A stretch of DNA of 15,221 nt, from the NCBI GenBank assembly GCA_964405755.1, contig CAYOPF010000071.1, positions 1-15,221 on the forward strand, given 5' to 3'. A program made the position numbers and the translations under genes. Positions within the stretch are counted from its first letter, which is position 1; the number at the start of each line of letters is the position of its first letter. This DNA comes from GWF2-33-9 sp964405755 (GTDB lineage Bacteria; Bacteroidota; Ignavibacteria; Kapaibacteriales; UBA2268). The notes beneath the pieces were generated by a model. That model had not been told where the DNA came from and ran no database searches. It saw nothing but the letters and a program-made list of their open reading frames with translations. Below, in pieces: positions 1 to 6,918 of this stretch.

Positions 1-553
1 AAATTCCATCGAATTCCGAAGCACTTCGATGACGGATTTCGATTTCGCCACCATAAAGAACTCTAACGTCGTAATATATACCAAATTCTTCTAGAATTTT
101 GTTTATCTTCTTTCCCCAGCGTTCGTAGAATTCTGTGGAACTGTGCTTGCTTCCAAACAAAGTAACAACCCATTTGCAAAGCAGATTAGTATGTTTGTCC
201 AACATAAACTTGGTAACCGGAGCACCATTAAGTATATGTTCATTAAAGATTTCGTTGACTTTCTCGGTTGTTACTTTACTATATTTAACCGGAATTTGAT
301 TGGGAATAAAAACGCTAACAATTGGTTCTTGGGAGCAACGTCCTGTGCAACCAGTTTGTTTAACTACGATATCGTTTCGTCCGGATGCTCTTATCAATTT
401 CAGAAATTCGTCGCGAGCAACATCAGAACCAGCAGCTTTTTCGCATGTTGCCGATCCCACCTGAACTATAATCTTTCCAGTTCTGTCGGCATCGGTCGAA
501 GCAAAATCGAGTTCTTTTTTTAATGTTTCGTATTCAAGCAGTATGTTTGCCAT
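1..553 (-). CDS. Thioredoxin-like [2Fe-2S] ferredoxin-domain protein, C-terminus cut by window edge
   Basis: Reading from the ATG complementary to 551-553 gives 184 codons with no stop before the window edge, so this is a 3'-truncated gene. Residues about 25-112 resemble the N-terminal [2Fe-2S] domain of NuoE/HydB-type subunits of NADH dehydrogenases and bifurcating hydrogenases: a VGSATCEKAAG segment (C37), then TGCTGRCSQEP (C69, C73), then a valine-rich strand and a VTTEKVNEIFNEHILNG helix typical of this fold. The first cysteine pair is reduced to one visible Cys, as in several HydB-like domains. Residues 113-184 (a KWVVTLFGSKHSS stretch and a YYDVRVLYGG stretch) match nothing I recognise, and do not look like the start of a NuoF flavoprotein domain. 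The likely role is electron transfer with an unidentified partner to the left. The domain call is good; the function of the whole protein is unknown. The plus-strand reading frame over this gene is a shadow. Confidence 0.8.
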   Translation of the reverse strand, partial: MANILLEYETLKKELDFASTDADRTGKIIVQVGSATCEKAAGSDVARDEFLKLIRASGRNDIVVKQTGCTGRCSQEPIVSVFIPNQIPVKYSKVTTEKVNEIFNEHILNGAPVTKFMLDKHTNLLCKWVVTLFGSKHSSTEFYERWGKKINKILEEFGIYYDVRVLYGGEIEIRHRSASEFDGI

Positions 554-603
554 AATCTTACCTGATAAATTTGTATTTTCTTTTTGTGTAAAAAATGTTA
601 ATA

Positions 604-611
604 CAAAATTA
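604..611 (-). promoter_or_regulatory. Possible Bacteroidota -7 box for the ferredoxin-domain gene
   Basis: Read on the minus strand this is TAATTTTG, a perfect match to the Bacteroidota -7 consensus TAnnTTTG, about 50 bases upstream of the ferredoxin-domain start codon. No TTTG box is found at the usual distance upstream. The intergenic DNA is so AT-rich that a chance match is possible. The same octamer precedes lpxC/fabZ and glnA in this window. Confidence 0.35.
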
Positions 612-677
612 AAACTATATTTTCAAATAATTGTTAATTTTCAATAAAATAAATACATGATTATGAATAATAATTAA

Positions 678-708
678 TTTGGTATTTATTCTAGTTTTAA
701 TATATTTG
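678..708 (+). promoter_or_regulatory. Bacteroidota-type promoter for dprE1-dprE2
   Basis: A TTTG box at 678-681 is followed, after exactly 19 bases, by TATATTTG at 701-708. This fits the -33 TTTG / -7 TAnnTTTG promoter of Bacteroidota. Transcription would start near 713-716, leaving a leader of about 50 bases before the ATG at 765 chosen for dprE1. It is the best two-box promoter match in the window. Confidence 0.55.
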
Positions 709-764
709 TACAAATATGAATTTTGGAAAAGAATATTTGTTTAATTTTGCTTTTTTTATTAACT

Positions 765-2063
765 ATGTATGCATCGGGATGGGGCAATTTCCCAAGAATT
801 GAATCTGATATTTATAAGCATTGGTCTGTTAACCAAGTCCAAACTACAATCAATGGTATTAATGAAATAATATCGTCAGGATTACTTAGAAGTTATGGGG
901 ATTCTGCTTTAAATTGCAAAATGATATCTACGCTTTCTCTTAACAGAATACTGAATTTCGATAAAGAAAACAAAACTATTACCTGCGAATCGGGTATTTC
1001 CTTCATGGAATTAATTAATTTCCTAGGTAAACATAGGCTAACTTTGCCAGTAACACCAGGGACAAAATTCATAACAATAGGTGGCGCAATAGCTTCGGAC
1101 GTTCATGGTAAAAACCATCATATCAATGGTTCGTTTGGTTTGTGGGTCGAATCTCTTCGGATAATTCTTGCTGATGGCAATATAGTGAATTGCTCCAATA
1201 CCGAAAATTCTGACTTATTTCGTGCAACTGTTGGTGGCATGGGACTAACAGGTTTAATACTTGATGCAACTATTAAACTTGTGGAATTAAAATCCCCAAT
1301 AATCGAACAAACAACAGTTCAAGCACAAGACTTGCAACATCTTTTCGAATTATTCGAACAATACAAACAAAATGTTTATACAGTAAGTTGGCTCGACACT
1401 AATTTTAAGTCAAAGAAATTAGGCAGAGGAGTTCTTTTTGTAGGTAAAGAATCAAGCAAGAATAAGGAGTTAATTCTTTCGAAACCAAAAATTAATGTTC
1501 CTTTTTATTTTCCGAGCAATACATTAAATAAATTAACAGTGGGAATATTAAACAATCTCTATTACTTAAAAAATAAAAATTCTATATCACAAGTTGAGTT
1601 CGATAAGTTCTTTTATCCTTTGGATATTCTTGATAATTGGAACCGAGGTTACGGAAGGAATGGTTTTATTCAGTATCAATTTGTTGTTCCAAAATCGTCA
1701 TCTTTCCATGTTGTTGCCGAGGTTTTGAGAATAATGCAAGTTTATGGAGTTAGTTCTTTTTTGACAGTGTTAAAACTAATGGGCAAACAAAATGAATTCG
1801 ACCTTTCGTTTCCAATGGAAGGTTATACATTGGCAATGGATTTGCCAGTTTCAAAGAATACATTAAAACTTGCCGATAAATTGGATGAACTGATTAATGC
1901 CAACGAGGGTCGAATATATCTAACAAAGGATGCAAGAATGAAAAAGGAAATGTTTTGGAGCACAAATAACAATGTGAATAGATTTCTCGAAACAAAAGCA
2001 AAATACGACCCAAAAAATAAATTTCAATCGTTACAATCCAAAAGACTGGGGATACATGTATGA
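765..2063 (+). CDS. dprE1: DprE1-like FAD-dependent polyprenylphosphoryl-ribofuranose 2-oxidase
   Basis: In Mycobacterium DprE1 oxidises decaprenylphosphoryl-ribose at C2 with FAD; DprE2 then reduces the keto sugar to the arabinose epimer. This 432-residue protein follows the family from end to end: SGWG near the N-terminus, RSYGDSALN, a PGT...GGAIASDVHGKNHH FAD-binding segment, ATVGGMGLTG, FYPLD and NWNRGYG, QYQFV, and IYLTKDAR with the active-site lysine (K388). The residue aligned with mycobacterial Cys387, in GYTLAMDLP, is Ala357. I chose the ATG at 765 because family members start a few residues before SGWG. A TTG at 723 would add 14 hydrophobic residues that mimic a signal peptide. The stop overlaps the dprE2 start (ATGA), so the two are probably translationally coupled. 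The glycan served is unknown: no prenyltransferase or arabinosyltransferase gene is in the window. Confidence 0.88.
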   Translation: MYASGWGNFPRIESDIYKHWSVNQVQTTINGINEIISSGLLRSYGDSALNCKMISTLSLNRILNFDKENKTITCESGISFMELINFLGKHRLTLPVTPGTKFITIGGAIASDVHGKNHHINGSFGLWVESLRIILADGNIVNCSNTENSDLFRATVGGMGLTGLILDATIKLVELKSPIIEQTTVQAQDLQHLFELFEQYKQNVYTVSWLDTNFKSKKLGRGVLFVGKESSKNKELILSKPKINVPFYFPSNTLNKLTVGILNNLYYLKNKNSISQVEFDKFFYPLDILDNWNRGYGRNGFIQYQFVVPKSSSFHVVAEVLRIMQVYGVSSFLTVLKLMGKQNEFDLSFPMEGYTLAMDLPVSKNTLKLADKLDELINANEGRIYLTKDARMKKEMFWSTNNNVNRFLETKAKYDPKNKFQSLQSKRLGIHV

Positions 2064-2797
2064 TAAATAGAAGATGTTTGATAATTGGAGCTACAAGCGA
2101 TATTGCTAAGGAATTAATATACTTATTTGCAATAGATGGCTTTGCACTCGATTTGGCCGCAAGAAGAAATGACGAAATTGATAGAATTGCAAATGATTTG
2201 GAAATACGATATAATTCCCAAGTAGAGAAGTATAGGCTAGATATCGAAAGCAACGAATCTATTGAAAGGTTTATTAAAAATTATGAATATACTCCCGATG
2301 TTGTTGTTCTTGCAATTGGTTATTTGGGTAATCAAAATTTAGCCGAAAAAGACTCAATCGAAGCTCGAAAAATAATCGACATTAATTACACAAATCAAAT
2401 TCCGCTGCTTAACCATTTTGCTGATTTATTCGAAAAATCCAATAAAGGAACAATAATTGGAATTAGCTCGATAGCAGGCGAGCGAGGACGAAAAGCCAAT
2501 TATTTTTATGGTTCTGCAAAGGCGGCACTTACCCAACACCTATCAGGATTGCGACAGCGTCTGGCAAATACTGAAGTCAATGTGTTGACAGTAAAACCCG
2601 GTTTTATTAAAACTAAAATGACGCCGCACCTAAATGTTCCATCAATATTCGAAGGTAATGCCAACCATGTTGCTAAAAAAATATACAAAGCATATACGAG
2701 TAGCAAGACAAATTTAATCGTACCGCCAATTTATTATTTATTAAATATGGTTATTAAACTATTACCTGAAAGAATTTTCAAGAAATTGAATATTTAG
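2060..2797 (+). CDS. dprE2: DprE2-like short-chain dehydrogenase (keto-sugar reductase)
   Basis: This 245-residue protein is a classical short-chain dehydrogenase/reductase. The nucleotide-binding GATSDIA is at residues 10-16, an NYTNQI helix that supplies the family Asn is near 109-114, the catalytic Ser is in ISSIAGERGR (S136/S137), and YGSAK holds Y150 and K154. It then has a VKPGFIKTKMT segment and a hydrophobic C-terminal helix (IYYLLNMVIKLLP) that may touch the membrane where the lipid-linked substrate sits. SDR sequence alone does not fix the substrate. The assignment rests on GERGR after the catalytic Ser, as in DprE2, and on the overlap with dprE1. Expected reaction: NADH-dependent reduction of polyprenylphosphoryl-2-keto-erythro-pentofuranose. 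It ends in TAG and converges on lpxA with only 13 bases between the stops and no terminator hairpin. Confidence 0.82.
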   Translation: MINRRCLIIGATSDIAKELIYLFAIDGFALDLAARRNDEIDRIANDLEIRYNSQVEKYRLDIESNESIERFIKNYEYTPDVVVLAIGYLGNQNLAEKDSIEARKIIDINYTNQIPLLNHFADLFEKSNKGTIIGISSIAGERGRKANYFYGSAKAALTQHLSGLRQRLANTEVNVLTVKPGFIKTKMTPHLNVPSIFEGNANHVAKKIYKAYTSSKTNLIVPPIYYLLNMVIKLLPERIFKKLNI

Positions 2798-2810
2798 TAC
2801 TTTCTAGGGA

Positions 2811-3596
2811 TTATCTGCTGTAAACACCTTTCTTCGACCTTTTGATAAAGTCTATTATCTCTTGTATTGTATTATTTATAGTTGGGTTTTCGGATTCATA
2901 TTTAGCTAAAGCGTCGGAAGTATTTAACCCACCTTTAAATATTTGCTTATAAAAGCTACTAATTTCGGAGATAGTCTTGTTGGAAAAACCTCGTCGCCTT
3001 AACCCAACAATGTTTATACCTTCGAACACAGGATCTGCTCCTGCAATTATTGAATAGGGTGGAGCATCTTTAGCCATTTTGGTAGTTGCACCGATAAATG
3101 CATGTTTTCCAACAGTTAAAAATTGTATTACTATTGCAAAGCCGCTCAATATAACCCAATCCTCAACCGTAACATGCCCAGCAATTTGAGCATTATTCGA
3201 GAATATCACGTTATCTCCCACAGAGCAATCGTGTGCAATGTGGCAATATTCCATAATTAGGTTGTTACTGCCCAATCTAGTATAATAAGTGCTACTTGTT
3301 GCACGGTTAATGGTCGAAAACTCTCTGATTGTGTTATTGTCTCCAATAATTACGAATGTTTCCTCACCTTTGTATTTCAAATCTTGCGGATCGGTTCCGA
3401 TCACTACATTAGAAAATATTTTGTTGTTGGATCCTATTCTTGTTCCATTATCAATATAGCAATAAGGGCCAATGTGTGTATGGTCCCCAATATGTACATC
3501 GTCATTAATGATTGCAAAGGGTGCTATTTTCACCCCCATTCCCAATTGGGCTTTCGGAGATACTATTGCTGTTGGATGGATTACTACATCATTCAT
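2811..3596 (-). CDS. lpxA: UDP-N-acetylglucosamine acyltransferase LpxA
   Basis: LpxA transfers a 3-hydroxyacyl chain from ACP to UDP-GlcNAc, the first step of lipid A synthesis, in the cytoplasm. The 261-residue length is normal. Residues 1-185 are a left-handed beta-helix of hexapeptide repeats (for example VKIAPFAIINDDVHIG), followed by a helical C-terminal domain with the family signature GLRRRGFS (198-205). The catalytic base is H122 in CHIAHDC; H119 and H141 (AGHVTV) match E. coli H122 and H144. The residue matching E. coli H160 in VHQF is Ile157 (VIQF), which is unusual. The position aligned with the E. coli acyl-length ruler Gly173 is Ala170, so the preferred chain may differ from C14. 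It lies 7 bases downstream of lpxC/fabZ in the same operon. Identity is secure. Confidence 0.95.
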   Translation of the reverse strand: MNDVVIHPTAIVSPKAQLGMGVKIAPFAIINDDVHIGDHTHIGPYCYIDNGTRIGSNNKIFSNVVIGTDPQDLKYKGEETFVIIGDNNTIREFSTINRATSSTYYTRLGSNNLIMEYCHIAHDCSVGDNVIFSNNAQIAGHVTVEDWVILSGFAIVIQFLTVGKHAFIGATTKMAKDAPPYSIIAGADPVFEGINIVGLRRRGFSNKTISEISSFYKQIFKGGLNTSDALAKYESENPTINNTIQEIIDFIKRSKKGVYSR

Positions 3597-3603
3597 AAAT
3601 TCC

Positions 3604-4998
3604 TCATCTATTTACTACAGCAGCCTGTAATTCTGCTTCGGCTACAACTTGCTGATCTACCCATGCTGTTGCCGTAAAATAAAATATTCCAAATTTGGAT
3701 TTAATCAGTTTTAGATCTAAAACAAGTTGGTCCCCTGGAACAACAGGTTTGCGGAACTTTGCATTATTAATCGATGAAAAATATGCTAATATCTGCTTTG
3801 GATTTTCTACTTTGTGAAATATCAGTATTCCGCCTGCTTGTGCTAAAGCTTCTAAAATAAGAACGCCTGGCATAACTGGTTTTCCAGGAAAGTGCCCCAA
3901 AAAGAATTCTTCATTCATTGTTACATTCTTCAATGCAATAATTCTGTCGTTGTTTCTATCAAATTCAATTACTTTGTCTATTAATAAAAATGGATACCTA
4001 TGCGGTAAGATATCCATAACAGTTTCGATGTTCAATGATGTATCGCTTTTTCTGTTTGGCTTAATCTTGTTTAATTTTTTCTTTTCCAGGTAGGATTTTC
4101 TAACCAGTTTACTAAATTCGTAATTAGCTGCGTGTCCTGGTCGGGCGGCCAGTATCTGTGCTTTGATTGGAACTCCAATTAAAGTGAGGTCCCCAATCAT
4201 ATCCAGTAATTTATGTCGAGCTGGTTCGTTTTTAAATCTTAATTCTTTATTATTTAAATATCCATTTTCGCCAACAAAAGGGGACTCCGACAAGTTTAAC
4301 ATTTTTGCTATGTTGTCAAGGTCGGAAGATGTTACATCCTTGTCCACAATAACTAAAGCAGAATCGACATTGCCACCCTTGATTAACCCTGCCTGATAAA
4401 GCATTTCAACCTCATTAAGAAAGCAAAATGTTCTTGCAGGAGCAAATTCGCTTTTAAATTCCTTTTCCATATCGAACAAACCAGTGTGCTGGCTTCCCAA
4501 CGCAGGATTGAAATAATCAATCATAACGGTCAGTCGGTAATCATTTAAAGGTAAGGCAACTATTTCGACAAATTTTTCTTCATTTTTATAATCAATTGTC
4601 TCGTCGATGTAGAAGTACTCTCTTTCGGCATCTTGCTCTTCGATGCCAGCCTCGAGCAAAGCCTCTACATATCTTTTGGAACTTCCATCGAAAACAGGAG
4701 GTTCATTTGCCGAAAGCTCGATTAAACAGTTATCTATTCTCAATCCGGCAAGTGCTGCCAGAACGTGTTCAACTGTATGAACTTTGATTTCCCCGATACC
4801 TAGTGTCGTTCCTCGCGATAAATCTACAACATAGTCAACTAACGCTGGGATTTCGATTTTTTCGGGCACATCGTTTCGGATAAACCGATAGCCGTAATTT
4901 GGATCTGCAGGGTGGAAAGTTATTGTTGAATGATTTCCTGTGTGTAGGCCTATTCCAGATAAATTTATTGATTTTTTAAGAGTTCTCTGTTTTTCCAT
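3604..4998 (-). CDS. lpxC/fabZ: Bifunctional LpxC-FabZ: UDP-3-O-acyl-GlcNAc deacetylase / 3-hydroxyacyl-ACP dehydratase
   Basis: This is a 464-residue fusion. Residues 1-305 are LpxC, the zinc deacetylase that commits precursors to lipid A: SGIGLHTG near the N-terminus, VHTVEH with E77 and H78, RHKLLDMIGD with H262 and D266, and RPGH with the catalytic H289, matching E. coli E78, H79, H238, D242 and H265. A lysine-rich linker (about 303-318) leads to FabZ, residues 323-464: ILPHRYPFLLID with catalytic H333 and GVLILEALAQAG with catalytic E383. FabZ dehydrates 3-hydroxyacyl-ACP, which competes for the same acyl pool that LpxA uses, so the fusion keeps the two uses in step. This fusion is typical of Bacteroidota and relatives and is the best taxonomic marker here. 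It is the first gene of the operon; lpxD, often just upstream in relatives, is not adjacent. Confidence 0.96.
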   Translation of the reverse strand: MEKQRTLKKSINLSGIGLHTGNHSTITFHPADPNYGYRFIRNDVPEKIEIPALVDYVVDLSRGTTLGIGEIKVHTVEHVLAALAGLRIDNCLIELSANEPPVFDGSSKRYVEALLEAGIEEQDAEREYFYIDETIDYKNEEKFVEIVALPLNDYRLTVMIDYFNPALGSQHTGLFDMEKEFKSEFAPARTFCFLNEVEMLYQAGLIKGGNVDSALVIVDKDVTSSDLDNIAKMLNLSESPFVGENGYLNNKELRFKNEPARHKLLDMIGDLTLIGVPIKAQILAARPGHAANYEFSKLVRKSYLEKKKLNKIKPNRKSDTSLNIETVMDILPHRYPFLLIDKVIEFDRNNDRIIALKNVTMNEEFFLGHFPGKPVMPGVLILEALAQAGGILIFHKVENPKQILAYFSSINNAKFRKPVVPGDQLVLDLKLIKSKFGIFYFTATAWVDQQVVAEAELQAAVVNR

Positions 4999-5042
4999 TT
5001 TTAAGATTGTAAATGTGTAAAATAGTAAAAATATATAAATTA

Positions 5043-5050
5043 CAAAATTA
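5043..5050 (-). promoter_or_regulatory. Possible -7 box for the lpxC/fabZ-lpxA operon
   Basis: On the minus strand this reads TAATTTTG (TAnnTTTG), 44 bases upstream of the lpxC/fabZ start codon. No clear TTTG box lies at the expected distance upstream. It sits in the 231-base AT-rich gap shared with the divergent glnA. The location supports it, but the base composition makes chance matches likely. Confidence 0.4.
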
Positions 5051-5193
5051 AGAAAATTTACTTTAACATATTAGTAATTGATTATTTTATTTAATATTGA
5101 TGAAAAAATTTTAAATTTATTATTATAATTAATATTTATTCATATTGATATTGATAAGTATATTTAAAATAATATTATTTCAAATATTTTTCG

Positions 5194-5201
5194 TAATTTT
5201 G
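5194..5201 (+). promoter_or_regulatory. Possible -7 box for glnA
   Basis: TAATTTTG matches the Bacteroidota -7 consensus, 28 bases upstream of the glnA ATG, which would give a leader of about 20 bases. The -33 region has only a weak TTTC. I found no sigma-54 (GG-N10-GC) or other nitrogen-control site in the gap at 4999-5229, which otherwise holds only AT-rich sequence. Confidence 0.4.
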
Positions 5202-5229
5202 TTATTACAAATAAATTATACCTTGGCTT

Positions 5230-6780
5230 ATGACAAATAAACTAAATTTCGCTTTATCCAATCCAATCGAGGTTATAACCGGCAAATCCAAATATGATTG
5301 GAACACAAATGATTTATTAAATGTAATTCAGGAAAGAGGAATCGAAAGAATTACGTTCCATTACACAGGCTGGGATGGGAAAATTAAAGATCTAAGAATT
5401 CCTATCACAGATTACGATCAAGTAATTCACATATTAACGGACGGCGAAAGAGTGGACGGTTCGTCATTATTCAAAGGGGTAGTAGATACAGGAAAATCAG
5501 ATTTGTACGTTGTTCCAAGTTATCGTTCTGCTTTTTTAAACCCATTCGATTCCAAAAGTTTGGATTTCATTTGCAGATACTTCGACAAGGATGGAAACTT
5601 AGCACAATTTGCACCGGATAATCTTTTATTAAAGCTATCGAAAGAGTTACAAACCAAGACGGGTTACGAATTGTATGCTTTGAGCGAGTTAGAGTTTTAT
5701 TTGATACAGGAACCCAAATCCGAAATTTATAAATTACAGGCACAAAACGGTTATCATGCCAGTTCACCATTCGTAAAAAGTGCAGATATTTTGGACGAAA
5801 TCCTAAGAAATATAGCAATTACAATGGGTAATGTTAAATATGCCCACTTCGAAGTAGGTGCAATTGAGAATTTAACTAGCGATTTCCCTCAATTTTCCGG
5901 TAAAAATGCCGAGCAAGTAGAGGTTGAATTCCAATTAGCTCCAATAGACGAAGCTGCCGATATGTCGGTCCTTGCAATGTGGATTATTCGCAATATTGCG
6001 TTCCGCCACAATGCATTGGCCACTTTCTATCCAAAACTCGAAATTGGCCACGCTGGTAACGGTTTGCACTTTCACTTAGCATTAAAGAAAAACGGAACCA
6101 ACATAATGTTGGATGAGAACTGCAATCTTTCCAATGAAGCTTTAACTTTAATTGGTGGATTGGTAAAATATGCTCCAAGTTTAACAGCATTTGGCAACTT
6201 GGTTGCTGGTTCCTACTTACGTTTGGTACCTCACCAGGAAGCTCCTACAAAAGTTTGCTGGAGCGAAATGAACCGTTCGGCAATGATTCGTGTTCCATTA
6301 GCATGGACTAATGTTGGTAAATTGTCGGACAAAATCAATCCTTCTGGTGACGCGACTCATTGTTGCCAGGATGGTCGCCAAACTGTCGAAATCCGTACTC
6401 CGGATGGTAGCGCCAATATCCATTTACTCTTAGCAGGGATAACCAAGGCTTCAAGCTGGGCTTTCGATAATCAGGAATATGCTATTTCACTTGCAAACAA
6501 ACACCATGTTTCTGGTAATATACACGATAATCCAGGGTATAGCAATTTACCAGAAATATCAGACAGTTGCGAGTCCTCTGCCGACGCTCTATTGGCCGAC
6601 AAAACGCTATACGTAAGCAATGATGGATTTCCTGAAAGAGTTATTCTGAAAACTTATGAAATGTTGAAAGCAGAACGCGATAAAAATCTGAATATATTTA
6701 TCGCTGGTTTGCCCGAAGAAGAAAGGAAAAACACACTCCGACGCATTATTCACAAAGCAATTATCGAAAAGAATATATAA
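5230..6780 (+). CDS. glnA: Divergent glutamine synthetase (GSI-like fold)
   Basis: Glutamine synthetase makes glutamine from glutamate, ammonia and ATP. This 516-residue protein keeps the family's catalytic set. The beta-grasp loop VDGSS has D76, matching Salmonella D50. E153 and E155 in SELEF match E129 and E131, E208 in HFEVG matches E212, E231 in QVEVEF matches E220, and H280 in GNGLHFH matches H269. R331 and E337 in RLVPHQEAP, R349 and R354 in NRSAMIR, and E387 and R389 in VEIRTPD match the substrate-binding residues. Two things differ from standard GSI: about 15 extra residues between E208 and E231, and no NLYDLP segment, so no adenylylation Tyr. It stands alone, divergent from lpxC/fabZ. 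It is probably a true glutamine synthetase, but a related gamma-glutamyl ligase cannot be excluded. Confidence 0.85.
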   Translation: MTNKLNFALSNPIEVITGKSKYDWNTNDLLNVIQERGIERITFHYTGWDGKIKDLRIPITDYDQVIHILTDGERVDGSSLFKGVVDTGKSDLYVVPSYRSAFLNPFDSKSLDFICRYFDKDGNLAQFAPDNLLLKLSKELQTKTGYELYALSELEFYLIQEPKSEIYKLQAQNGYHASSPFVKSADILDEILRNIAITMGNVKYAHFEVGAIENLTSDFPQFSGKNAEQVEVEFQLAPIDEAADMSVLAMWIIRNIAFRHNALATFYPKLEIGHAGNGLHFHLALKKNGTNIMLDENCNLSNEALTLIGGLVKYAPSLTAFGNLVAGSYLRLVPHQEAPTKVCWSEMNRSAMIRVPLAWTNVGKLSDKINPSGDATHCCQDGRQTVEIRTPDGSANIHLLLAGITKASSWAFDNQEYAISLANKHHVSGNIHDNPGYSNLPEISDSCESSADALLADKTLYVSNDGFPERVILKTYEMLKAERDKNLNIFIAGLPEEERKNTLRRIIHKAIIEKNI

Positions 6781-6812
6781 AAAATAAAACTTTTAGTTCC
6801 TAATACAAATTA

Positions 6813-6854
6813 TAAGCCCGCAACAAAGTTTGAATAAACATTGCAGCGGGCTTA
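6813..6854 (+). terminator. Hairpin terminator after glnA, possibly bidirectional
   Basis: TAAGCCCGC (6813-6821) pairs perfectly with GCGGGCTTA (6846-6854), a 9-bp GC-rich stem with a 24-base loop that may contain a small GTTT/AAAC inner stem. It starts 33 bases after the glnA stop. The following tract (ATAGTTTTA) is only moderately T-rich. It lies between convergent glnA and the interrupted ODP gene and could serve both. Confidence 0.7.
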
Positions 6855-6918
6855 ATAGTTTTACTTGAATTCTTCCACAGAAAAGAATCGGAAACGTCTC
6901 CTCAAGTAATTTACATAT

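Noticed and set aside
143..523. Open plus-strand frame of 126 codons
   Set aside because: It lies opposite the ferredoxin-domain gene, whose minus-strand frame has clear domain motifs; the plus-strand product is low-complexity and resembles nothing.
566..573. Second TAnnTTTG match (TAAATTTG) on the plus strand ahead of dprE1
   Set aside because: The upstream TTTG is only 16 bases away and the leader would be very long; the pair at 678-708 is a better promoter.
723..764. TTG start adding a hydrophobic leader (signal-peptide look) to DprE1
   Set aside because: DprE1 relatives start just before SGWG, TTG is a poor start, and with the promoter at 678-708 the leader RNA would be only about 8 bases; ATG at 765 fits better.
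2506..2706. Minus-strand frame inside dprE2, and similar frames inside lpxA, lpxC/fabZ, glnA and uvrA
   Set aside because: These are antisense or offset shadows of genes with full family motifs; none shows a domain or its own start signals.
5100..5190. Very AT-rich tract with short ATTGATATTGAT repeats between lpxC/fabZ and glnA
   Set aside because: Only two imperfect copies of a six-base unit; no iteron, riboswitch or protein-binding palindrome is visible, so it is read as plain promoter-region DNA.
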